Of a DNA stretch of 64,000 nt, positions 1 to 10,454 are shown in pieces. The DNA is from Pyricularia pennisetigena (Eukaryota > Ascomycota > Sordariomycetes > Magnaporthales > Pyriculariaceae). The stretch's first letter is position 1; each line of letters opens with the position of its first letter. The notes beneath the pieces were generated by a model. The model was not told the DNA's origin. It worked only from the letters and a program-made list of their open reading frames with translations, and did not search any database. Location of the stretch: assembly GCF_004337985.1 (NCBI RefSeq), contig NC_043741.1, forward strand, positions 6,086,417 to 6,150,416, given 5' to 3'. A program made the translations under genes and the position numbers.

Positions 1-93
1 ACCGCCATAATCCCCAGAGTCTTGTTACGCCGTCAAAGGACATCTCCCATACCGTTCTTGGCCAAAGGGTTTCGCCTAGTCTTCTCAGCAAAG

Positions 94-1272
94 ATGTCGG
101 CCACCGCAATGGGGAAGCGCCTCGAGGGCAAAACAATAGTCATCACTGGAGCATCTTCCGGGATCGGGCGTAGCTGTGCCTTTGAGTTTGCTCGCACCAG
201 CCCCAAGAACTTGAAGCTGGTCCTGACGGCTCGTCGCATCGACACGCTCAAGGAGATCGCCAAAGAGATAAATGCCGAAGTTGGTGAGGGCGTCAAGGTA
301 TTGCCGTTCCAGCTCGACGTCAGCAAACCGGATGAGGTCCGCGGGTTTGTCCAAGCTCTGCCTGAGGAGTTCCAGGATATCAACGTCCTCGTCAACAATG
401 CGTATGTCACTCAGAGCTGTGCCCTATACTTTACGCCCTAGACCCGAAAAAAAACCCCCCCAACGCAATGATACCGCTGGCTATGGGCACGAATAATAAT
501 GCGAATCTTATAGGGGTCTGGTAAAAGGAGTTGCACAGGCTCCTGCCATCGCCGAGGAGGATATAAACATCATGATGGCGACTAACGTGACTGGTCTCAT
601 CAACATGACACAAGCCGTGCTTGCGATTTACAAAAAGCGGCCTGAAGGAGGGGCGGGCGATATCATCAATATCGGTAGCATAGCTGGTCGTGAGCCCTAT
701 GCTGGTGGTAGCATATACTGCGCAACCAAGGCTGCAGTCCGGAGCTTTAGTGAGTCCTTGCGAAAGGAGTTGGTAGCAACTCGGATCCGGGTTATGGAAA
801 TTGACCCGGGTCAGGTTGAAACCGTAAGTAACCTTGATGAATTTGACCTGGCAGAATTTCTCTTTCCACTTTTGCTTCTTTTCTTACATGAGAGCAATGC
901 TAACACCCTTTTGTTATACAGGAGTTTTCTGTTATTCGGTTCTATGGTGACAAGGCAAAGGCAGATGCAGTCTATGCGTGAGTTTTCCCTTGCACCATTT
1001 AGTTGCACTACCCAATTACAGAAAACACTAACCAATTTTCTATTTCACGATATGAAAGGGGCTGTGATCCTCTCACGCCGGACGATATCGCCGAGGTAGT
1101 TGTGTTCGTCGCAGGACGGAGAGAGAACGTCGTTGTAGCCGACACTCTCATCTTTCCTCAGCACCAGGCAAGTTATCACCCCATTATCCGAATGTTGTAG
1201 AATCTTGGCTGATACAAAGCCATGCAAACTTAACAGGGTGCCGCTACGGTTGTGCACCGAAGATCGACTTGA
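94..1272 (+). CDS. NADP-dependent short-chain dehydrogenase (YMR226C-like 3-hydroxy acid/serine dehydrogenase)
   Basis: This is a classical short-chain dehydrogenase, expected to oxidise L-serine, L-allo-threonine or related 3-hydroxy acids with NADP+ in the cytosol, by analogy with yeast YMR226C. Five exons fit: 94-401, 514-823, 922-977, 1059-1167 and 1237-1272, giving 272 aa, close to the yeast protein. Seen directly: the cofactor motif TGASSGIG near residue 20, NNA at the first splice junction, a catalytic serine in NIGSIAG, and YxxxK in YCATK. The fourth intron begins GCAAGT instead of GT; without it the protein would end in an unrelated tail at 1200. The ATG at 94 is the first in frame, but the frame stays open to base 1 and encodes an arginine-rich stretch, so an upstream start or exon outside the window is possible. 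Confidence 0.88.
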
Positions 1273-3204
1273 AGCAGTCAAAGTGCTGCGGCGTCGATCT
1301 TGTGGGCTGGGCTGGGCGAGGAAGGAAAGTTGGGATTCGCGGCATATAGACACGCACTGTCTCTATTTGAAGTAGCTGCCGGCAGTAAATATATGGGTAT
1401 TTTTCTGAGCTTCAGCCATATATACAAAGCATGTTCGTAAGCGGCTCTTTTGTTATTCCCTCACTGACGTATTGAAAGTGGCATTTGCTAGCCAAATCAT
1501 CATCTTGGTCGTCGTGGAGATAGCCCACCTTTCGCCGAGGGGTGGTCCGTTGTTTGTCGAGCTCCTACTGCACCTACAGGGAACGGTACTTGGTATGTGA
1601 TAGAGTTGTCAACCCCCGCAGCGAACCACATTAGCTGGAACAACGTCATAGCTAATCCGAGCCGAAGCTTGATTGAACTGGGTACTGATCAACAGGGATG
1701 TTATTCGTGGTTGTTTCATGCACTGGCACTACTGTAGTTACAGTTTGTAAAAAATACTATGGGAAGGCACGGTTATTATAGTGCCTGGACGCTTGGCATC
1801 GGTCTGTCTCTGCCGGTTTCCTGCTGTTTCTCGAACGACTGACTGGGAGCGGGCCGGGTTGTGGGCGCAGCCTATCTGCCTCGTATTTACTGACAGTATC
1901 ACTAGTGCGCGCATACTACTGTGGGTCAGTGTCCCGTCAATTGGATCAAACAAACGAGCATGTGGCAATTATGGGTGGTGGATAACGCGCGAGTTAAAAA
2001 AAAAAAAAAAGAAAGAAAGAAATAGCCCCCCGCCAGGGGCAAGGGGTCGATTTACTACGTACTAGCATTAGCAAGCACCTCCTAACTTGTAGCCTAGCCC
2101 AGAGAGACATCCAATGCCGCAACAGTCTCAGTCAACCAATTCCAGCTGAGATCCATTCTTGGCATTGGAATGCAGTTATGGATGTGCTTGCACAACCCAC
2201 ACAAGGTTATATTCCATGCATCTTTTATTAGTAGATGTTTCTCCACCCCCTTCTTTTTATTTACCTGCCCGCACGCTCTTTTCGTCACGGAGTAGATCCC
2301 ATCGTTATCTCTGGACGATTTCCTTCGTACCACTCAGCTGTGATTGATGGATATTGTGCCTATCTTTACCTAGGTACCTTGCCATGTACTAATTGTCTTT
2401 GTCTACCAACCTTACTTTCGTTTATCTAAATCCTTCCGCATCAGCCAATACCATCTTGTGTGCGACCCAACGCCTCGGTGATTTGCATTGCATTTTCATT
2501 TTCTCGTCGCTCGCTCCAACGACCTTCCTTTTCTTAGTTCACACAGTGTATCTGCTGTTTGATCTTTTTTTTTCTTTTTTTCTTTTTTTTCCCTCGATTT
2601 CACCCCTTGTTCCCACCAATTGCAACGCTATCGCCATTTCCCACAGTGGGCGCGCTCGGTCTGGACTCAGTGTCTTGTTCGCGTTGATTGGCTCGCCCAA
2701 AGTCTTCCTGGTTATCTCTGCGCCCAGCCAAACGTCGGCCCACTACCTCCCTCGAGCTCCCCAGTTGATCGCAGCAGCGTGACGTGAGACACGTCCCTGC
2801 CACAAAGTCCCTTTCTGACCAAGAAATCTCAGGGCAATACCTAAACAACAGACTGGGTGTATTGAACTTGGCATTCCCTTTGTCTGGCTGCTCTTCACTG
2901 CACTGCGCCAGCGATTGACGTCGGAACGGGGAGGCCCAAGACTGAAGCAGACCTGGCCCTATTTGTCTAGTCTAGTCTGGTTTTAAGCGAAGAGTAATTA
3001 GCCCGCAGCCCACCCGGCCGACTACCAATAAGCCCATTAATCGTTCATCGAAACCTTCTTCGCATATCGTCCGCCAGCTGCGCGGCCAACATATCACACC
3101 ATCCTTCGATCCATACGACTCGAAATCCCTCCTCTAGCATCGATATATCATCAAACAGGTAGCGCTTGGAATCTACCGGGCCCCGCAGGGACCTCACTTG
3201 TCTG
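1273..3204. other. Intergenic region, including likely 5' leader of the apyrase gene
   Basis: No coding region is supported here. The last 800 bp are pyrimidine-rich, with a T/C tract near 2565-2592, as is common in fungal promoters and leaders. An ACCTAGGT palindrome lies at 2368-2375 and an A-rich run near 1997-2020. Short open frames here lack splice partners and any family resemblance. Confidence 0.6.
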
Positions 3205-5393
3205 ATGGGTAAAAAGTGTAAGTTGCGCAAGATCCTGCAGCTTCAAAGCCATCTGCTGGCTTGTAGCTGACATTGCTTTTCTTCGACTTCCTGGCAGGGC
3301 GATATGGTGTCATTCTCGACGCCGGTTCCTCGGGCACGCGACTGCACATTTACAGGTGGCAAGATCCAGCAAAGGCAAGGAAACACGCTACAAAGGAAGA
3401 TCTTCAGAGCCTCCCGCAACTCGAGACGAAAGACAAATGGACCAAGAAGACGAGACCTGGAATTTCCACATTTGGTACCAAGCCCAACGATGTCGGACCC
3501 GACCACCTGCAAGACTTGATCGACCACGCGTTGAAGTATGTGCCCAAGAAAAAGCAGCAGGACACACCCGTGTTTCTGATGGCTACTGCCGGCATGCGGC
3601 TTTTGCCTGAGATGCAGCAAAAAGCTCTTTTGAAGGAGACGTGTACATATTTGAGGCAGAACACGGAATTTGCGCTTCCCGACTGCGACCTGCACATCCA
3701 GGTGATTCCTGGAGAAACAGAGGGATTGTACGGCTGGGTTGCATCCAACTACCTACTCGGCGGCTTCGATAACCCCCAGAATCACCACCATGGCAAGGGA
3801 CATCATACGTACGGCTTCCTGGACATGGGTGGCGCCTCTGCCCAGATCGCCTTTGCCCCGAATGCGACCGAAGCGGAGAAGCATGCGAACGACCTCAAGC
3901 GACTGCGACTGCGGACTTTGGATGGCCAGGCATCCGAATACAAGGTTTTCACGGCGACGTGGCTGGGATTCGGCGTCAACCAAGCCAGGCAGTCATACGT
4001 CAAGGGATTATTGGAAGGAGCAAGCGCTGACGCCTCTGAGATTCCGGATCCTTGCATGCCGAAAGGCCTCAGGACAACCCCCACAGGCGAGATCATCGAA
4101 GATGCCACCGGAAACAACAACCGCACCCTCATCGGCACAGGCATGTTCAAAGAATGCCAGGTCAAGACGCATCCGCTGCTCGGCAAGGATGCACCGTGCA
4201 ACGATCACCCCTGTCTTTTGAACGGCCAACACGTGCCAGCGATCGATTTCGAGGTCAACCATTTCGTTGGTGTGTCAGAATACTGGCACACAACCCACGG
4301 TGTGTTTGGCAAAGGCGACAAGGCCTATGACTTTGCAACATACCAAAAGAAGGTTCAGGACTACTGTACTCAGGATTGGGATTCCATCGAATCTCAGCTC
4401 GAGCCGCGGAAGAAGCACAGTGCAAAGAACGCGCAAGAGGCATGTTTCAAGGCCGCCTGGTTGATGAACGTTCTCCATGAGGGCATTGGAATCCCGAGGG
4501 TGGGATTGGAACACACTCCCAAAGTCAATGTCTCAAAGGGCGCTCTAGAAAACGCCAAAGAGAAGGGATTCATTGATCCGTTCAAGGCCGTTGACCAGAT
4601 TGATGGCGTCGAGGTCAGCTGGACTCTGGGCAAAATGTTGTTATACGCTGCCGGCCAGGTCCCTCCACCCAAGGCGATGCAGGCCCAAGCTCTTCCTGTC
4701 GGCTTTGGAAGCAACGTTGATGGAGTGCCGCCCGACTTTAACTTTGCAGGCTCAAGCTGGACTCCGGTCAAGCATGAAGACGATGATCTTGATGACGATT
4801 GGACAGAGGACATTGTCGACAAGGTCAAATCCTCCAAGTCGACCTCTAGCTTCCTTATATTCGTTCTGGTTCTCTTGATACTCGGCTACTTTTTGCGGAA
4901 AAGGGAACGGAGGATGCGACTCTGCTCCAAGGTAAACGGCATATTCCGGCGCTCGCGGAAGCCTGGCAGCCCTAGGAAAGTCTCGCGCGGACTGGCGGGC
5001 CTTAGAAACAAGTTCTTTGGGCGGACTTCCTCGGCCAGCTACGAGAGGATACTGGAAGATGGCGACGCCGAGCAATTCGCCCTCGGGGATGTCGACTCGG
5101 ATGTTAGCGATGGTTCGGACAGCTCGGACAGCGGATCCTCATCCTCTCGTCGTATTTTGACAACCGGTGGCGGCCGATCGTCAGGGCTCGCCACTCCTAA
5201 GATGAATGTCGAGATGTTTGACGACAGCAACCGATCAGTCTCTGCCATTGATAGAAGTGGCTTGGTTGTTCGCACAGAGAGCCGCGAGAGGCTCGTGCCA
5301 AATCTCCAAATGTCTAATGCCGGCCGACGAAGTCGAACTGGCAGTCCGACAAGGATGAAAAGCCCCTTGGCCTCTACATTCCAGCATGATTGA
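3205..5393 (+). CDS. YND1: Golgi apyrase (GDA1/CD39 family nucleoside di/triphosphatase)
   Basis: This Golgi membrane apyrase hydrolyses nucleoside di- and triphosphates. In yeast Ynd1 this removes GDP/UDP after sugar transfer and so supports glycosylation. The start lies in a 13-nt exon (3205-3217, MGKK plus one base) joined over an 80-bp GT-AG intron to 3298-5393. The junction creates the Trp of MGKKWRYGV, the expected N-terminus. The protein is 702 aa. Apyrase conserved regions are visible: DAGSSGTR (ACR1), MATAGMR (ACR2), GETEGLYGW (ACR3) and LDMGGASAQI (ACR4). A single membrane span lies near residues 520-538 (FLIFVLVLLILGYFL), followed by a basic then Ser/Asp-rich cytosolic tail of about 160 aa. 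This is the Ynd1 layout and differs from Gda1, which has its span at the N-terminus. Confidence 0.93.
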
Positions 5394-6204
5394 TAGTTTT
5401 CTATTATATTTTTTTTTCCCATATCATTTCGATCCCAGAAGCTGGAACTATTCCCATTTCTTTTTGCAGAAACACAACCACCCTTGCATTCTCCTCAGCA
5501 AGCATGAAGCAGCACAAGCACACCGAAATCATCACCTTGCTGGACTTGTTTCGTGTTAACGGCTGTTGCTATTTTGAATTATTCTTTTAGTTCCGACTAC
5601 CCCGGGAGGTTTTGGTGTGTAAAAAGCGGGAAATCAGTCGGGAAGACTGGCGTTGGGCGTAATTTTTCTTCTTTCTTTTTGGTTGGTGTGCTGGTCTGGC
5701 ATAACGATCCAACATTACGAGAGTTTTGTTCATTGTACAGAATATAGCTGTTGCGCTTGTCTGACTAATTATACCATTAGTTTCAGAAGCATTGTACAAA
5801 GATATTCAGCTGTTGTCTTGTCCAGGTCGAGCTGCTGTTAGTGCATATGATTGTTTGTGCTTAGACTCCAGCTACATATGAATCTCCATGATAAATCTGC
5901 AGCAGTGCAAGCTTGGTTTTGATCATAGGGTCTGCGATTTGCTCAGCTGTCCAGGTGCAAGTCTGTGCCTGCCCATGGTATTGAGACTTTTACTTAAGTA
6001 TTCGATCGAGTGGACCGAGCACAATAGATAAACAAGAAAATCGGAAACCAACCAACTCAGACAATAACATGTGGTATTCTAATAACCGACCCATTACGCC
6101 ATAAACACCAGTCAGCCAATATCCAGTCAGACGAGGGTATCTTTCTTATGTGTCTCCATTCTTCACAGACGTCCTCGGAAGCACAGCCAGTCCCAGCAAG
6201 TGCC
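5394..6204. other. Intergenic region between convergent YND1 and OPI10
   Basis: About 0.8 kb between the 3' ends of two convergent genes. It is T-rich just after the YND1 stop, as expected for a 3' UTR. No gene, repeat or RNA is recognised. Confidence 0.55.
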
Positions 6205-6843
6205 TTACTGTTCTGCCCTCTCCAAGAAGCCCGGGTCAGTCCGGACCTTGCTCTCAAACTTTTTCCACCAATCCTCAAAGGCCTTGAGGGGCACGACCTC
6301 GACCTGGCCCGCGGTGCCACTAAAGCTGGACAGGAAGTTGAAGGCGTTTTGGATGATGCGCTGGGCGAGGACCAATGTCGACGGCCGTACCACAAGCGCG
6401 TTGGAGTGTTGCTCCTGCTGCTGCTGATTCCCAACAGACGACGACGATGCGGCCTTGACCTCGGCGATGCGAGCCGAGACGGAATCTGCCGGCTCGATGC
6501 TGATGCCAATCACCACTGGCGGAGCACCTGCGGCGGCGGCAGCGCCGTCGGCGGGGAGGGAGCCCTTGAGGTTGAAGATTGCGCTCTCCTTGCCCGGGCC
6601 GATGCCACCGAGGAACTTTGAGCCCGGTGGAGCACCCGGCGTCGGCGGCGGGGTCACCAGGTAGATGGCCGCGGCGGTGTTTTCCGGGAGCGCGACGCCC
6701 GGCAGCAGGAAGATGACTATGTGCGAAAAGGTCCTGACCGGCGGGATGCTGTAGATGAAGGAGGTCGGCGAGATGACCTCGGTGGGTTCGGTCACCAGCG
6801 GGAGGTTTGCCGGGACCAGACCGAAGAGCGGCTGCTGCGCCAT
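6205..6843 (-). CDS. OPI10: Hikeshi/Opi10 family protein (Hsp70 nuclear import carrier)
   Basis: An intronless 212-aa protein of the Hikeshi (C11orf73)/Opi10 family. In animals Hikeshi carries ATP-loaded Hsp70 into the nucleus under heat stress; in yeast loss of Opi10 affects inositol regulation. Seen directly: the N-terminal FGLVPANLPL signature followed by a hydrophobic strand (HIVIFLLPG) and proline-rich loop, the acyl-like SAIFNLKGS segment, and the C-terminal helix ending in FEDWWKKFESK, all in family order and at family length (about 200 aa). A low-complexity alanine stretch lies near residue 105 and a glutamine/serine insert near 135-145. The start ATG at 6843 is preceded in the mRNA by a run of 24 A residues only 10 nt upstream. 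Confidence 0.9.
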   Translation of the reverse strand: MAQQPLFGLVPANLPLVTEPTEVISPTSFIYSIPPVRTFSHIVIFLLPGVALPENTAAAIYLVTPPPTPGAPPGSKFLGGIGPGKESAIFNLKGSLPADGAAAAAGAPPVVIGISIEPADSVSARIAEVKAASSSSVGNQQQQEQHSNALVVRPSTLVLAQRIIQNAFNFLSSFSGTAGQVEVVPLKAFEDWWKKFESKVRTDPGFLERAEQ

Positions 6844-7927
6844 GGGAAGGATGTTTTTTTTTTTTTTTTTTTTTTTTGGTGGTTTTGCCTTTCGAGTTTC
6901 AGATTTGAGCCAAGATGTATATAGTTCGGATTGGTATTGGGTGCCTTTTCTTTTGGGTGTGTGTCTGGTGATGACACACTACTGTAGTCGTTGCGGCTAA
7001 CCAAGACAATAGTATAAAAATATATAAATATGATATGCTCTCTGATAGTATCAACTTGCAGCGTGTAATTGCTTATCGATATGAGATGCGAGTTTGTATC
7101 AAGCTCATCTGTAAATAACAATGAAACTTGTTTTTGAATCTGTCCGTCACAAATGGTTGTACCGACCCGACAAGTCAAGGGATTTCGGAGCGGGCGGGGC
7201 GTTGGTTATGGTCTCGAATATTCCCGGTGATTCTGTCAGCTTCCGAGGGATCCTAGGTGAACGGGCAAGGGCAAGGGCAAAAAAAAAAGTACGACAAGAA
7301 ATATATTCATCACACAATACGAAGATGTTTAACCTGGTCATATCCGATTGCAAGAATCTCTTGCATTTAGCGGTAGAATGCGCGCCATGAGATAGTCTCA
7401 TAAACGTTTGTCTGAAGGAGGACATGAATATTGGCATCCCATGCTTACAAGGCGGGGTTATTCTTCCACACTGCGTATTTTAGCCGGGCATCAACCACCA
7501 AATGTCACTCGTGCGTTTGAATTATGGCCAGACAGCACATGCAGTACACATATTGTATTTTCCGGGATATATCTGTATACTCATAGTCTCTTCCAAGTCA
7601 TGTTATGAGATGGTTAGGAGCTAGAGAATGACAGCCAATTACACCGAAAAAAAAAAAGATTGTTTTGAGGGTTTTCAAGATGGTGGGGTCAAGTCTTCAG
7701 TCCTCCTGTACAAGAAAAGCTCACTAGGCTAGGCTGACCATCTCATAAAGGCTGTTGTTATTCTGAGCAATGAGAAATAGCCCTGAGTCACCCTGATCGT
7801 TTTTCTGTAAACAAAAACAAAGAAAAGGTTCGACGGAACATTGAGAAGGCAGCCATACGTACAATTTTATTATCTTGCTTCTCACTTCATTTGCCCAAGT
7901 CTCACTTCAAAGTTCAACCTGCTCAGG
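6844..7927. promoter_or_regulatory. Divergent promoter region between OPI10 and the Nudix gene
   Basis: About 1.1 kb separates two divergently transcribed genes. It holds a T24 tract (6854-6877) next to the OPI10 start and smaller A runs at 7279-7288 and 7646-7656. No coding sequence is supported. Its promoter role follows only from gene orientation. Confidence 0.5.
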
Positions 7928-9051
7928 ATGTCAAAACGACTCGAGAATGTAGATCATATCAGAGCAGTCGATGCGTAAGTCTGAGTTGCAATCTGAAAAT
8001 TCTTGTCGGATATCGGATCATGAATGGGGTTAATGAGAAAAAAAAAAAAAATCCAACAAATAACCCAGAATACAGCTTCCCTCATCCCCAGCTCAACCCT
8101 GAAGAGTATGCCGCATATATGCAGCAATATTACACAGTCGTCTGGAAGAACGATAACGCAGGACTCAGCCACGAGACGCCACTCGGCTACATGCGACGGG
8201 ATGTGTGCCGCAAGATCATTGAGCAGGTGCCGAAAGAAATCCGAGGCGAGGTGAACGTCGACGAGTCAAAAGGCACCGTCTCGCTCTTCCAGGACTTTGG
8301 ATCTACGCCCGAGGAGCGCACCGCTAGAGTCCACGCCTTTTCCCTGTACTTACGGGACCACCAAGTCTTCCCCATCCTCAAGGGCTGGCGAAATGAGCTA
8401 TGGCCGGTCTACGGCGAAGACGGGAAGCTGCTCTACAGCATGGAGCGGGTGGCTTTGAGCCTGTTGGGTGCGATGCGTTTCGGGGTCCACATGACCGGCT
8501 ACGTCAAGTCGCCAGACTCCAAGCATGGCATCAAGATTTGGGTCCCCAAGCGCGCCGCGGACAAGTCCTCGTTCCCCGGCATGCTGGACAACACCGTGGC
8601 CGGCGGCCTCATGACGGACGAGGACCCCTTCGAGTGCATTGTGCGGGAGGCTGACGAGGAGGCTTCGCTGCCCGAGTCGGTGGTCCGCCAGGGCGCTCAG
8701 TCGGTGGGCACCATTACGTACATCTACATCACGGACGATCGGACGGGCGAGGCCGGCTATGTGTATCCCGAGTGCCAGTGGGTCTATGATTTGGAGCTAC
8801 CTGCTGACGGCAGTGTGGTTCCCAAGCCCAAGGACGGCGAGGTGGAGAGCTTCCGCCTGTGCACAGTCGACGAGATTCGCGAAGAAATGGCTTCAGGACG
8901 CTTCAAGCCCAACTGCGCCGCCGTCCTAGTCGACTTTTTTATCCGTCATGGTATTCTGACCAAGCAGAACGAGCTGCACTTGGATGAGATTGATCGGAGA
9001 TTGCACAGAGTAATATCCTTCCCTGGTCCTCATCTGCAGGCCAAGAGCTGA
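7928..9051 (+). CDS. Nudix hydrolase with N-terminal DUF4743 domain (YJR142W-like)
   Basis: Two exons, 7928-7974 and 8076-9051, encode 340 aa. The first exon gives MSKRLENVDHIRAVDA and joins in phase to FPHPQLNPEEY; the 101-bp intron contains an A-run. The N-terminal half resembles the DUF4743 domain found before the Nudix fold in fungal thiamine-pyrophosphokinase-related proteins (yeast YJR142W, S. pombe SPAC14C4.10c). The Nudix box reads G-x5-E-x7-RE-x2-EE, ending ASL where many families have xGU, so the glutamates that bind the metal are present. In yeast this family removes oxidised or analogue thiamine diphosphates; the same role here is inferred from family. The family call is firm, the substrate is not. 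Confidence 0.88.
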
Positions 9052-9416
9052 GGAAGCTTGTGCTGTAAGGCCATCAAACCTGACAGACCAGTATCCAAGA
9101 GGCATTGAAACTCGCAATACCCGGAAAAAATGAGATACGATCAGTCGGGCTTCCCGGAACTACCGGTACCACGTCCAGTGGATTTGCACTCAGGGCTGTT
9201 CCTTGGCGGAAAAAGGCTTCATATCATCCAGTAGTTTTCCACATGTAGCAGCCTTATCCATCTCAGACACAATATCATTGCGAGTCCGTATCAAACTTTG
9301 AAGGTTCCGACGAGGGGGGATTCTTGGTGATTCGCTGAATTTGGCGAACCGGGTATACGGTATGTCGAACGGTTTACTTTCATAGTGTTTCCTGGGTTGT
9401 TTACGCGAAACTCGGT
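9052..9416. other. Short convergent intergenic spacer (Nudix gene / RPB8)
   Basis: About 365 bp between two convergent 3' ends. No feature beyond presumed 3' UTRs is visible. Confidence 0.5.
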
Positions 9417-9987
9417 TTAGTCCTTGTTTCCTTTGATGAGCAAGTAGATATAGTCCACCCGTAGAGGAGTGAGCTTCTTGTAAGGGCCATTAAGACACAT
9501 CAGAAGCCCGCCAAAGGAGATATACGCCTTGCTAAATACGTGGATTTCGCCATCAGCCACACATGAATCAATACCTCATCACCAGGCAGTAGCCCGGGCA
9601 GCTTGTCCACCCATTGAAAACATATCAAACTTACATGTTGTCGCCATCCTCGGAATCCTCGAACTTGTAGATTTTGCCGTGGCAAACATAGTCGAAGCTG
9701 TCGGCCAGAGTCGGTGGGCCGCCAAGCTTTGTGGCATCGCGCCAGCCTGCCTTGTCGTCGTCCTTGCTGCCGTCGAGCGACAAGGACGTGGCAAGGACTA
9801 CGCGGAAAACGTCACCCTCGGACATAGGGAACAGCTCGGTGTTGATGTCGAGGGTCATGTCCATCAGGTCGGTCGATGCATCGGAACGTGCCCATATGCG
9901 CGCCACGCGGTCGTACTTTTGCTGGTTGACCTCGGTGACCTTGAAGACACCCTCGAAAAGTTGCGCGTCACTCGTTGCAATAGCCAT
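9417..9987 (-). CDS. RPB8: RNA polymerases I, II and III shared subunit RPABC3 (Rpb8)
   Basis: Two exons on the minus strand, 9635-9987 and 9417-9531, joined over a 103-bp intron (GTAAGT..TAG), encode 155 aa; yeast Rpb8 has 146. Rpb8 is a small OB-fold subunit common to all three nuclear RNA polymerases. Seen directly: [17 protein letters not shown] at the start, the KYDRVARI strand, the LDINTELFP segment, [12 protein letters not shown], and in exon 2 the family hallmark [10 protein letters not shown] followed by YIYLLIKGN at the C-terminus. The loop [13 protein letters not shown] corresponds to the variable acidic insert. It is transcribed divergently from ELP4 with 467 bp between the two ATGs. 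Confidence 0.95.
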
Positions 9988-10454
9988 TTTGGAATGTGAG
10001 TATTATTTTTCCTTTGTGTCCTTAGCTGAGAGGCTCGCTTGCTGATTTTTTTGAAATGTTCCAAAGCTCGAGGTGACGGGGTTTGGGTTGGCTATTAGCT
10101 TTGGTGAGTTTTGGAGACGAGTGTGAATCGCGAAGTGTATTTTCGTATTTTTCTCTCTCCAACTTGGGCTAATAAGCTGATTGTTCTCTGCAGACAAATC
10201 GATTAAGCTGCCCCAGTCCAACGAGGTCGGTCATTCGTTGGCGGGGTAGTACACTAACAACCACAGCCAAGCTGAGCAATTTCTCCACTGTAGCCCACGT
10301 GATTAGCGTAAAATACAGCGTCCCTTGACGTAATTATCAATAATTCAAGGCTTGCTAACCCCTCCTGAGGCCGTTGCGACGGGAGCTGCGCCAGACTTGA
10401 TGAGGGCCCAAATCATACACTGAACTGGTAATCCATCTATTCGCAGTCTTGTCA
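9988..10454. promoter_or_regulatory. Divergent promoter region RPB8 / ELP4
   Basis: 467 bp lie between divergent start codons, so promoter elements for both genes should be here. A CACGTG hexamer at 10296-10301 could bind a bHLH-type factor; this is inference from a short motif that also occurs by chance. Confidence 0.45.

Noticed and set aside
2393..2782. A 129-codon frame upstream of YND1
   Set aside because: It is a translated T/C-rich leader without recognisable domains; more likely promoter and 5' UTR of YND1.
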